Assembly: GCA_902773475.1 (NCBI GenBank)
Contig: CACYEO010000091.1
Coordinates: 1 to 17,432 of the forward strand
From: an uncultured bacterium
GTDB taxonomy: Bacteria; Verrucomicrobiota; Kiritimatiellia; RFP12; UBA1067
DNA length: 17,432 bases
Direction of reading: 5' to 3'
In this document: piece after piece, positions 7,163 through 14,920 of the stretch
Layout of the letters: each line of letters starts with the position of its first letter
Position numbering within the stretch: the stretch's first letter is position 1
Notes under the pieces: generated by a model
Seen by the model: only the letters and a program-made list of their open reading frames with translations
Database searches by the model: none
Told to the model about the DNA's origin: nothing
Position numbers and translations under genes: made by a program

Positions 7163-7966
7163 TCAGAATTCCACCGCGCCGGAAGCGCGCATGGACACGA
7201 ATCCGTTCCCGCCGGCGGACTCCGGCGAGCCGATCACGATGTGGTCGAGAAGAGGTATGCGCAGCACCTTCGACGCCGCGACGAGTTCTTTGGTGAGCGT
7301 AATGTCCATCCCGCTGGGATCGGGATTTCCGCTGGGGTGGTTGTGCGCCACGATGACGGACGCCGCCTGCCACTGGATAGCCTGCGCGAACACTTCCCTC
7401 GCCCCGGCGGGCGTCCCGTTCAGAAGCCCGCTCGTCACGCAAATCGCCTCCGAGAGCGGTTTGTGGGAGGCGTCGAGCGGAAGTACGAAAAAATGCTCCC
7501 TGTCGTCGCCGAAGCGCATCTTGGCGCGGAACCACGCCGCCGCCCCGGAAGCGTCGGCTATCCGCGCAGGCAGCGCGCCGGATGTTTTCGCTTCGTATGC
7601 CAGGCGTACGAATTCAAAAGCCGCGGCGAGTTCCATGCACTTGACTTTGCCTACGCCGAGAATGCGGTTTTCGGGGTGATCCCTGTTGTAGTCTCCGATT
7701 TTCGCAAGCATCCCCTTGTAGTCGCAGCGGACGAGCTCGCCGATTCCGTTGAACGCCGAGACGAAACGGCGCGAGAGTTCGCAGACGTTGCACCCCCTGG
7801 CGCCGGTTTTCAAAAGAACAGCCAGCAGCTTTTCGGGATTCATGCCCCGCGCGGTTCCGCGGCGGCCCATTTCCTCGCGCGGCTTGGATTCGTCCGAAAG
7901 CCGCGCGAAGGCGCTGGCTTTTTTCCTGGCGGGCGCAGGAGTCCGTTTACATTTCGAACTTTTCAA
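7163..7966 (-). CDS. radC: RadC-family JAB/MPN domain protein
   Basis: RadC proteins combine an N-terminal helix-hairpin-helix-like region with a C-terminal JAMM (JAB/MPN+) metal-binding domain; their cellular role is unsettled despite the old DNA-repair name. The 267-residue product has KPREEMGRRG near residue 28, LLAVLLKTGARG (47-58), an LGVGKVK hairpin (103-109) and the complete JAMM motif H208-x-H210 with S218 and D221 in HNHPSGNPDPSGMD. The only start that keeps the KPREE block is TTG at 7966, because a stop codon lies two codons upstream; ATG at 7870 would cut into the family match. This TTG lies inside the end of the ABM-domain gene, overlapping it by 20 nt, which suggests translational coupling. 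It is the last gene of the minus-strand run. Confidence 0.88.
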   Translation of the reverse strand: MKSSKCKRTPAPARKKASAFARLSDESKPREEMGRRGTARGMNPEKLLAVLLKTGARGCNVCELSRRFVSAFNGIGELVRCDYKGMLAKIGDYNRDHPENRILGVGKVKCMELAAAFEFVRLAYEAKTSGALPARIADASGAAAWFRAKMRFGDDREHFFVLPLDASHKPLSEAICVTSGLLNGTPAGAREVFAQAIQWQAASVIVAHNHPSGNPDPSGMDITLTKELVAASKVLRIPLLDHIVIGSPESAGGNGFVSMRASGAVEF

Positions 7967-8222
7967 TCTTCATCTCGCCGCAAGCGTCGATCGTCGCGAC
8001 ATTCTTGACAAAAGGCTCCGATGCGGAGTGCGCCGCGAGCGCCTGTTCGTCGCGCCATGTTTCGCAGATCAAGAGGATCCCGGGACGGGTGGCGCTTTCG
8101 AACACGTCGTATGCGATGCATCCGTCCTGCTTCAGCGAAGCGGCGGTCAGTTCCTTTGCGGCGGCGAGCGCCCCGGCGAGTTTTCCTTCCTTTGCCTGGA
8201 AGAAGCAGTTGAGTCTCAGCAT
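7947..8222 (-). CDS. ABM-domain (putative quinol monooxygenase-like) protein
   Basis: This encodes a 91-residue protein of the antibiotic biosynthesis monooxygenase / YgiN-like dimeric ferredoxin-fold family. The pattern is typical: an initial strand MLRLNCFFQAKEGK, a helix LAGALAAAKELTAASLKQDGCIAYDVFES, then ILLICETWRDEQALAAHSASEPFVKNV, where the ExW and AHxxSxxF elements are the family hallmarks. Substrates vary widely across the family, so no specific reaction can be given. The start at 8222 is fixed by the Shine-Dalgarno AAAGGAG ending about 8 nt upstream; the frame is open further upstream but that part is arginine-rich and overlaps rnr. It lies 55 nt after rnr, and its end overlaps radC by 20 nt. 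Confidence 0.8.
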   Translation of the reverse strand: MLRLNCFFQAKEGKLAGALAAAKELTAASLKQDGCIAYDVFESATRPGILLICETWRDEQALAAHSASEPFVKNVATIDACGEMKIEKFEM

Positions 8223-8246
8223 TTCCGTTCTCCTTTTTCGTGTTGT

Positions 8247-8265
8247 GCGGCGCGGAATGCGCCGC
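8247..8265 (-). promoter_or_regulatory. Perfect intercistronic hairpin between rnr and the ABM gene
   Basis: GCGGCGC and GCGCCGC form a perfect 7-bp stem around a 5-nt loop (GGAAT on the plus strand, ATTCC on the minus strand). It occupies the only sizeable gap (8223-8277) in the minus-strand operon. No T-run follows on the minus strand, so it is not a standard terminator. It could be an RNA-processing or 3'-end-stabilising hairpin for the rnr message. Confidence 0.4.
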
Positions 8266-8277
8266 GTGCCAAGCGTA

Positions 8278-10290
8278 TCATGCGCAGGATTTTCCGAACT
8301 GCGCCGTCTTTTTCGCGCGGCGTCCGCGCGGGGCGTTTTTGCGCGGCGTCGCGCGCACCGGCGCGAAGTCCGCCCGGCGCGCGTTGACATCGACGGCTTT
8401 CACCGTCACGCGGATTTTCGCCCCCGGCGTCCAGCGTTCGCGGCCGGCCGCGAGTTCGCCCCTGTTCGCATCGTATCTTACGAAAGAGTCCGAAAGATCG
8501 GATATGTGGACAAGTCCGCCCGCTCCCAGGTCCGGTATGTCCACGAACGCCCCGTAGCTGGCGCATTTTGCGACGACGGCGTCGTATTCGCGCAGGTCGC
8601 CCTGTTCAAGCTGCTTGGCGAGGAAGCGGAATTTCTTCGTTTCCGACAGCGCGCGTTCCGCTTCGTCGGCCACGGTTTCCCGTTCGCTGCAGTGCGCGGC
8701 GACGGCGTCGAGCGACGACTGGCGCTCTTTGCCGGATTTTCCCGCTATTGCGGCGGCGAGCTGCCTGTGCACCGTCAGGTCTGGATAGCGCCTGATGGGT
8801 GAAGTGAAGTGCGCGTAATGCGTTTTGGCAAGGCCGAAATGCCCCGAGGCGGAAGCGGAATAGCAGGCGCGCTTCATCGAGCGGAGTATCTGCACCGTGG
8901 CGGTAGCCTCCACAGGAGAGCCTTTGAGTTTCGCAAGGAGCGCGGGTATCGCGCGCGGACGCGAAAGATCCCCGGTCTTCACGCCGAGAAGCGCGAGCGA
9001 TTCTGAAAGTTCCTGGAGCTTTTCGGGATCCGGCGGTTCGTGCAGCCGCGAAACGATTTTCAGTCCGCGCGACTGCAATTCCGCCGCGACCGCCTCGTTG
9101 GCCGCGACCATGCATTCTTCCACGAGCCGGTGCGCTTCGTCCGGGCGCTCGGTGCGCACGTCGGATATTTCGCCGTTTTCGTCCAGCTTTATCCGCACTT
9201 CGGGGATTTCCATTTCAAGCGAACCTGCGGCGCGCCTGTTTTCCGCCAGCTGCGCCGACAGTTCCCCGAGTTCGCGCAGCGTGCCGCGGTTGCGCGCGGA
9301 AATCGCGATGCCGCGCAGCCGCCCGCCGCGCAGGATTTCGAGAAGCTGCCCGTATTCAAGGCGCAGCTGCGAGCGGATGAGAGTGCGCGCGAAGGATCGC
9401 TTCACGGGGCGGCCTTTCGCGTCGAACGTCAGGAAAACCGAAATCGCGCAGCGGGGCACGCCCGGGAGAAGCGAGCATACCCCGTTTGAAAGCTGTTCCG
9501 GAAGCATCGGCACGACCTTGTCGCAGAGGTATGTCGACGTCCCCCGTTTGAACGCCTCCCTGTCGAGCGCCGAATTGCGGCGGACCCAGCGCGAGACGTC
9601 GGCGATGTGCACTCCGAGCACCCGGCGTCCTTCCCTGTCGCGCTCGAGCGAGAGCGCGTCGTCGAAATCGCGCGCCTCCGCCGGGTCGCAGGTGAAAATG
9701 AATTTCCCGCCGAGGTCTATGCGTTTTTTCGCGTCGTCGGGCACGGATTCGATCCGTTCCGCCTCCGCGACGGCGTCTTCGGGGAAAGCTTCCGGCAGGC
9801 CGTACTGTTTCATCACGGCGACCGTGTCCAGGGACGGCTTGTCCGCCGGGCCGATGATTTCCGTTATTTCGCCTTCCGGCGCCACATGCCGGTTTTCCCA
9901 GCGGACGAACCGCATGACGACGCGGTCGCCCTCTCGCGCGCCTTTCGTGTCGGCCACGTAGAAGTCGCGGTGGTACGCCGGGTTCATCGGCACGACGCAT
10001 GAAAAACGGCCCACTCCGGCGAGCGTCCCCACTATGTCGCGCGGCGAGCGTTCGACGACCTTTTCCACGCGCCCTGCGGTTTCGCCTTTCGACGGGTGGA
10101 AAATGCGCACCGAGACCGTGTCGTCGGGAAGCGCCGTCCCGAGGTCGCGCTGTTCGATCCACACCGTCTTTCCGGATTCGGGAAGCGTGATGAAACCCGC
10201 CCCGTTGCGCGCGAATCTTATGCGCGTCTCCACGATGTCGCGTCCGCGCGCGGCGGCTCTGCGTTCTGCGGCTTTTCCGTTTTTCGCCAT
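8278..10290 (-). CDS. rnr: Ribonuclease R (RNB-family 3'-5' exoribonuclease)
   Basis: RNase R degrades RNA processively from the 3' end, including structured RNA, rRNA and mRNA decay intermediates. The 670-residue product has an N-terminal OB/cold-shock-like region (about 20-150, starting RIRFARNGAGFITLPE) and the catalytic RNB domain with CDPAEARDFDDALSLE, carrying the metal-binding aspartates D202, D208, D210 and D211. The HFTSPIRRYPDLTVHRQ block (494-510) and a C-terminal S1 domain (about 567-645) follow, then a short basic tail. It lacks the N-terminal helix-turn-helix of E. coli RNase R and is nearer RNase II in length. The ATG at 10290 is preferred because AAAGGA lies about 9 nt upstream; a GTG at 10314 is in frame but overlaps proA. 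It begins 11 nt after proA. Confidence 0.93.
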   Translation of the reverse strand: MAKNGKAAERRAAARGRDIVETRIRFARNGAGFITLPESGKTVWIEQRDLGTALPDDTVSVRIFHPSKGETAGRVEKVVERSPRDIVGTLAGVGRFSCVVPMNPAYHRDFYVADTKGAREGDRVVMRFVRWENRHVAPEGEITEIIGPADKPSLDTVAVMKQYGLPEAFPEDAVAEAERIESVPDDAKKRIDLGGKFIFTCDPAEARDFDDALSLERDREGRRVLGVHIADVSRWVRRNSALDREAFKRGTSTYLCDKVVPMLPEQLSNGVCSLLPGVPRCAISVFLTFDAKGRPVKRSFARTLIRSQLRLEYGQLLEILRGGRLRGIAISARNRGTLRELGELSAQLAENRRAAGSLEMEIPEVRIKLDENGEISDVRTERPDEAHRLVEECMVAANEAVAAELQSRGLKIVSRLHEPPDPEKLQELSESLALLGVKTGDLSRPRAIPALLAKLKGSPVEATATVQILRSMKRACYSASASGHFGLAKTHYAHFTSPIRRYPDLTVHRQLAAAIAGKSGKERQSSLDAVAAHCSERETVADEAERALSETKKFRFLAKQLEQGDLREYDAVVAKCASYGAFVDIPDLGAGGLVHISDLSDSFVRYDANRGELAAGRERWTPGAKIRVTVKAVDVNARRADFAPVRATPRKNAPRGRRAKKTAQFGKSCA

Positions 10291-10301
10291 GCCGGCATCC
10301 T

Positions 10302-11522
10302 TTATCCGCGGCACTGTCCGTCGCCGGAGACCCTGTATTTGTACGTTGTAAGTTCTTCAAGCCCCATTGGACCGCGCGCGTGGAGCTTGTCGGTGGAGAT
10401 TCCGATTTCCGCGCCCATGCCGAATTCCGCGCCGTCGGTGAAGCGCGTGGAGGCGTTGCGGTAGACCGCCGCGGAATCGACATCCCGCAGGAATCGCTCC
10501 GCCGCCGCGTCCGAAGCCGTCACGATCGCGTCCGAATGGTGCGACCCCCACGTGTTGATGTGGTCGATCGCCCCGTCGAGCGAATCCACCGTCGCGACGT
10601 TCATTTCGAGCGCGAGGAATTCGCGCGAGAAATCCTGTCCGTCTTCGTGCAGCGTGACGCCTGCGCCGGCCGCCCATTCGCGGACCCGCGGGAGGAATTC
10701 CCCCGCAACCGCCCTGTGCACCAGCAGGCATTCCGCCGCATTGCACGCGGAAGGCCTTTGCGCCTTGGCGTTCGCCGTTATTTCAAGCGCCATGTCCAGA
10801 TCCGCCGATTCGTCCACATATACGTGGCACACGCCCTTGTAGTGCTTGAGGACGGGTATCAGGGATGCCTCTGTCACGGCGCGTATCAGGCGTTCCCCGC
10901 CGCGCGGGATCACAACGTCTATCCATTCCGGCAGGCGCACCAGTTCCCTGACCGCTTCGTGTCCGGGGACCGAAACGAACTGTACGGCGTCCGCCGCCCG
11001 CGGCCCGGCGGATTCCGCCAGCGCTTCCGAGAGCGCCGCCGCGAGAACCGCGTTCGAGCGGGCGGCCTCCTTGCCGCCGCGCAGGATTATCGCGTTTGAG
11101 GTTTTCAGGCAGAGCGCGGCGGTGTCCACGCCTACGTTCGGACGCGATTCGAATATCACGGCGATCACGCCGAGCGGTTCGCGCGTCTTTTCTATCGAAA
11201 GTCCGTTGGGACGCACCGTGCGCTTTATCGTTTCGCCCACCGGATCGGGAAGCGCCGCCACTTCGCGCACGCCGCGCACCATGGCGTCGAACCGGGCCGG
11301 GGTCAGCGAAAGCCTGTCCACGAGCGCCGCAGGGTATCCGGCCTCTTTCGCCGCGGCGACGTCCTGCGCGTTCGCCTCTTGGATTTTTCCGCGCGACCGT
11401 TCAAGCCTGTCCGCTATCGCGGCAAGCGCGGCGTTCTTGCTTTCCGTGTCGAGCGTGCGCAGGAAACGGGCTGCGGCGCGCGCGGCCTTCGCCTGGGCGA
11501 GCATTGTCTCTGCAATCGTCAT
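10302..11522 (-). CDS. proA: Gamma-glutamyl phosphate reductase
   Basis: ProA reduces gamma-glutamyl phosphate to glutamate-5-semialdehyde with NADPH, the second step of proline synthesis from glutamate. The 406-residue protein (E. coli has 417) shows REPLGVIAVIFESRPNVGVD (115-134), ILRGGKEAARSN (146-157), the active-site cysteine C260 in AQRPSACNAAE, and the family C-terminal block ARGPMGLEELTTYKY. The ATG at 11522 has GGAGG about 7 nt upstream. It follows proB by 12 nt, so ProB and ProA are co-expressed, as expected for enzymes handling a labile intermediate. proC is not in the window. Confidence 0.97.
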   Translation of the reverse strand: MTIAETMLAQAKAARAAARFLRTLDTESKNAALAAIADRLERSRGKIQEANAQDVAAAKEAGYPAALVDRLSLTPARFDAMVRGVREVAALPDPVGETIKRTVRPNGLSIEKTREPLGVIAVIFESRPNVGVDTAALCLKTSNAIILRGGKEAARSNAVLAAALSEALAESAGPRAADAVQFVSVPGHEAVRELVRLPEWIDVVIPRGGERLIRAVTEASLIPVLKHYKGVCHVYVDESADLDMALEITANAKAQRPSACNAAECLLVHRAVAGEFLPRVREWAAGAGVTLHEDGQDFSREFLALEMNVATVDSLDGAIDHINTWGSHHSDAIVTASDAAAERFLRDVDSAAVYRNASTRFTDGAEFGMGAEIGISTDKLHARGPMGLEELTTYKYRVSGDGQCRG

Positions 11523-11534
11523 TTCCGCCTCCTG

Positions 11535-12350
11535 TCACATCGGCGACGCGGGCATGAAAGTCCCGCAGTCGGCTCCGGAGAATACAAGGTCGAGGACTTT
11601 CGGTTTGCGCCCGTTCGCGATCACCACGTTCGCGCCGCCCTTGCACGCGGCGCGCGCGGCGGCGAGTTTCGAGTCCATGCCGCCCTTCGAAAGCAGACCT
11701 TTCTGTCCGGCTCGCACGAGTTTGACCGCGTCGGAGAACCGTTCCACTTCTGGAACGCGCCTGCCGTCCGCGTCGAGAAGCCCTTCGACCGTGGACAGCA
11801 GCACGAGCGCGTCTGCGCACACGAGCTTCGTGATCAGCGAAGAGAGCCGGTCGTTGTCGCCGAAGGTCGAACCTTTGAGCTCTTCGTCGGAGACCGCGTC
11901 GTTTTCATTTATGACAGGCACTATCCCCGCGCGCATGAGGTGGTCGAGCACGCGCCGGACGTTCGTCGCGCGCCTGCGGTCGTTGAAGTCGGCGCGCGTC
12001 AGAAGCACCTGCCCTATCTGCACGCCTTCTCCGGCGAAAAGTCTTTCGTATTCGTTTATGTAGCGCGCCTGTCCCACGGCTGCGCACATCTGCACGTCGT
12101 TCACCTGGCGCGGCCGCGCCTTCAGTCCAAGCGCCTCCACTCCCGCGGCGACCGCGCCGGAAGACACGAACGCCACTTCGATGCCGTTTTTGCGCAGCCT
12201 GCATATCTGCGAAACGAGCCTTTTCAGGATTTTGCGGTCCGGCCTGCCGGTGGCAGTGGCTATTGCGTGTGTGCCGACCTTCACGACCACCCTGCGCGCA
12301 TCGCGCAGTACGCCGCGGTATTTTAGAGATTCGCAGTTTTCCATTTTCAT
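11535..12350 (-). CDS. proB: Glutamate 5-kinase, kinase domain only (no PUA domain)
   Basis: ProB phosphorylates the gamma-carboxyl of glutamate, the first and usually proline-inhibited step of proline synthesis. The amino-acid kinase fold is clear: VVVKVGTHA (21-29), AFVSSGAVAAG (60-70), the substrate-site block PVINENDAVS (145-154), FGDNDRLSSLI (163-173) and GLLSKGGMDSKL (218-229). The product is 271 residues, ending after the kinase domain, so the C-terminal PUA domain found in E. coli ProB (367 residues) is absent. PUA-less ProB proteins exist in other bacteria. The ATG at 12350 overlaps the clpC stop as ATGA; the ATG two codons later (12344) has better spacing from GGAGG and may be the true start. 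Confidence 0.95.
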   Translation of the reverse strand: MKMENCESLKYRGVLRDARRVVVKVGTHAIATATGRPDRKILKRLVSQICRLRKNGIEVAFVSSGAVAAGVEALGLKARPRQVNDVQMCAAVGQARYINEYERLFAGEGVQIGQVLLTRADFNDRRRATNVRRVLDHLMRAGIVPVINENDAVSDEELKGSTFGDNDRLSSLITKLVCADALVLLSTVEGLLDADGRRVPEVERFSDAVKLVRAGQKGLLSKGGMDSKLAAARAACKGGANVVIANGRKPKVLDLVFSGADCGTFMPASPM

Positions 12351-14899
12351 GCCTCCGCAGTCCCTGCCGCCGTCTTTTTCCCGGCTTTTGCCTCTTGCCG
12401 CCGTTTCTTTCCGGCGAAGACGAGGATGCCGCCTTCGCGTTCCGCCGTCACGCGGCCCGGTTCGAGTTCTCCGCGCAGTATCGCCTCCGCAAGAGGGTCT
12501 TCCACGTACTTGCGCACGACGCGTCTGAGCGGGCGCGCCCCCATCGCGTCGTCGTACCCTTTTTCCGCGAGGAAATCCGCCGCTTCCGCCGAAAGTTCGA
12601 GCGTCATGTCCTTCGCGCTCAGGCGGCGGCGGATTTTCGCAAGTTCGAGGTCGAGAATCTTTGCGATGTCGTCCTTGGCGAGTTTGCGGAACACTACGGT
12701 TTCGTCGAAGCGGTTGAGAAGTTCGGGGCGGAACGCGCGCTTCGCCTGGTCGAGGAGTTTCGCGCGCAGCCTTTCGTATCCGTCCTCCTCGCCGCCGGGC
12801 GCGAAGCCCAGGCCCTTTCCGCTTTTCGCGAAGTCGAATCCAAGGTTCGCCGTGCAGATTACGATGGTGTTGCGGAAATCCGTGACGCGCCCCTGCCCGT
12901 CCGTGAGGCGTCCTTCTTCGAGAATCTGCAGAAGCATGTTCATCACGTCGCCGTCGGCTTTTTCGAATTCGTCGAAAAGGACGACGGAATAAGGCCTGCG
13001 GCGGACGCGTTCCGTGAGCTGTCCGCCTTCTTCGTGGCCTACGTATCCGGGCGGCGCGCCGACGAGCCGCGAGGCGGTGTATTTTTCGGTGAATTCGCTC
13101 ATGTCGAGCGAAATCAGCGCCTTGCCGTCGCCGTAGATCTTCTCTGCGAGGGTCTGGGCGAGAAGCGTCTTGCCTACGCCCGTCGGCCCGAGGAACAGGA
13201 ACGAGCCGATCGGCCGTTCGGGATCCTGCAGCTGCGCGCGGCTGCGGCGCAGCGCGCGGGCGATCGCCTCGACCGCCGGCTCCTGGCCTATCACGGCGGC
13301 GTTCAATTCTTTTTCGATGGAGAGAAGCCTGCCGGCGGCGGATTCCGTTATGCGCTGCACGGGCACGCCGCTTGCGGCGGCGACGGTTTCGGCGATGTCG
13401 TCGGCGGAGATTTCAATCGCGTGCTCGGACTGCGATTCGCGCCACGTTTTGAGCGCGGCCTCGAGTTCCTTCTTGGCTTCGATCTCCCCGTCGCGGAACT
13501 CTGCGGCGCTTTCGAAGTCCTGTTTTGAAATCGCCGTTTCCTTCCTGTCGTGGATGTCTTTGACTTTTGCCTGGAGCGCGCGGATGGAACCCGGGCGCGT
13601 GGCGGCTTTCATGCGCACCCGCGAGCCCGTTTCGTCGATCGCGTCGATCGCCTTGTCCGGCAGCAGCCTTCCCGGCAGGTAGCGCGCGGTGAGTTCCACG
13701 GCCGCGGCGAGCGCCTCCGGCGTGTAGCGCACGCAGTGGTGGCTTTCGTAGCGCGGGGCGATCCCCTTGAGTATTTCGACGGCCTCGTCCGTGCCGGGCT
13801 CGTCGACCATCACGCTCTGGAAGCGGCGTTCGAGCGCGGCGTCTTTTTCGATGGATTTGCGGTATTCCTTGAGCGTGGTGGCTCCGACGCACTGGAGCTC
13901 GCCGCGCGCGAGCGCGGGCTTCAGGATGTTCGCGGCGTCCATCGCGCCTTCCGCCCCGCCCGCGCCTACGAGCGTGTGGATTTCGTCGAGAAACAGTATC
14001 ACGTTTCCGGCCCGGCGCGTTTCCTCCACGATCTGTTTCAGGCGTTCTTCGAACTGTCCGCGGTACTGCGTTCCCGCCACAAGGCGCGCCATGTCGAGCG
14101 ATATGACCCTTTTGCCGGACATTCTGTCGGGGATGTCGCCTGACGCGATCGCCTGCGCGAGCCCTTCGACGACCGCGGTCTTGCCCACGCCGGCCTCGCC
14201 GATGAGCACGGCGTTGTTCTTCGTGCGGCGGCCGAGTATCTGAAGCACGCGCACGAGTTCTTCGCGCCGCCCTATCACGGGATCGAGCTTCCCCTGCACG
14301 GCGAGCGCGGTCAAATCCCGCCCGAACGCATTGAGCGCCGGTGTTTTCTTTTTCGGATCCTGGCTTTTCCGCCGGGGTTCCCGAGCCTCTTCGCCGTCCT
14401 GGCCGCCGGCGGTTTCTCCGCCGTCGTCCCGTTCGCCGTCTTCCGCCGCCTCTTCCGCGCCGCCTTCCGGCGTTCCGGCCGGTACGGCGTCCACGAAGCG
14501 TTCCAGCGTGACTTCATGGTTGAAAAGTATCTGGGCCGCGGTGGATTCGCCTTCCGCGAGTATCGACTCCACAAGCCGCGAAGTCCCGGCGAAACGGTCG
14601 CCCTTGACGGCGGACGCCCCGAGCGCCATGTCCACGATCTTTTTCGTGCGGGCAGTGAATGGGATGTCGCCTTTCTGGCGCAGCGGCTCTCCGCGGCCGA
14701 TCGTCGTTTCTATCGCCACGCGCAGATCGTCGGGATCGATTTCAAGCGCCTGCAGCCTGCGGCAGGCGGAGCATTGCGGGTTGGACAGGATGGCGAGGAT
14801 TATGTGCTCCGCTCCGACGTACGGGTGGTTGAACCGCTGTGCGATGCCGGGCGCGGCGTCGAGCGCGGCGCGCGCGTTCCGTGTGAATTCTGCTTCCAT
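12347..14899 (-). CDS. clpC: ATP-dependent Clp protease ATP-binding subunit ClpC
   Basis: ClpC is a hexameric Hsp100 unfoldase that feeds proteins to ClpP and works with the McsA/McsB adaptors. The 850-residue product has a double Clp-N domain (1-140) and a long acidic linker (about 143-172). AAA module 1 has Walker A GEAGVGKT (234-241) and Walker B ILFLDE (301-306). A middle region with a UVR-like motif starts near FESAAEFRD (462-470) and marks ClpC rather than ClpB. AAA module 2 has GPTGVGKT (571-578), VVLFDE (639-644) and a sensor/arginine region FRPELLNRFDE. The LGF tripeptide (697-699) corresponds to the loop that docks ClpP. The Shine-Dalgarno AAGGAG lies 11 nt before the ATG. It starts 21 nt after mcsB and overlaps proB. 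clpP is not in the window. Confidence 0.96.
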   Translation of the reverse strand: MEAEFTRNARAALDAAPGIAQRFNHPYVGAEHIILAILSNPQCSACRRLQALEIDPDDLRVAIETTIGRGEPLRQKGDIPFTARTKKIVDMALGASAVKGDRFAGTSRLVESILAEGESTAAQILFNHEVTLERFVDAVPAGTPEGGAEEAAEDGERDDGGETAGGQDGEEAREPRRKSQDPKKKTPALNAFGRDLTALAVQGKLDPVIGRREELVRVLQILGRRTKNNAVLIGEAGVGKTAVVEGLAQAIASGDIPDRMSGKRVISLDMARLVAGTQYRGQFEERLKQIVEETRRAGNVILFLDEIHTLVGAGGAEGAMDAANILKPALARGELQCVGATTLKEYRKSIEKDAALERRFQSVMVDEPGTDEAVEILKGIAPRYESHHCVRYTPEALAAAVELTARYLPGRLLPDKAIDAIDETGSRVRMKAATRPGSIRALQAKVKDIHDRKETAISKQDFESAAEFRDGEIEAKKELEAALKTWRESQSEHAIEISADDIAETVAAASGVPVQRITESAAGRLLSIEKELNAAVIGQEPAVEAIARALRRSRAQLQDPERPIGSFLFLGPTGVGKTLLAQTLAEKIYGDGKALISLDMSEFTEKYTASRLVGAPPGYVGHEEGGQLTERVRRRPYSVVLFDEFEKADGDVMNMLLQILEEGRLTDGQGRVTDFRNTIVICTANLGFDFAKSGKGLGFAPGGEEDGYERLRAKLLDQAKRAFRPELLNRFDETVVFRKLAKDDIAKILDLELAKIRRRLSAKDMTLELSAEAADFLAEKGYDDAMGARPLRRVVRKYVEDPLAEAILRGELEPGRVTAEREGGILVFAGKKRRQEAKAGKKTAAGTAEA

Positions 14900-14920
14900 T
14901 CCGGTATATGCTCCTTCCTG

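Noticed and set aside
6864..7535. Minus-strand open frame containing GEVAQLVEHHVRNVGVGSSNLL
   Set aside because: That peptide is the well-known false translation of a tRNA gene; the DNA is tRNA-Ala.
8223..8390. N-terminal extension of the ABM-domain protein to a start at 8390
   Set aside because: The extension is mostly Arg/Ala/Thr, overlaps rnr, and the ATG at 8222 has a good Shine-Dalgarno and matches the family length.
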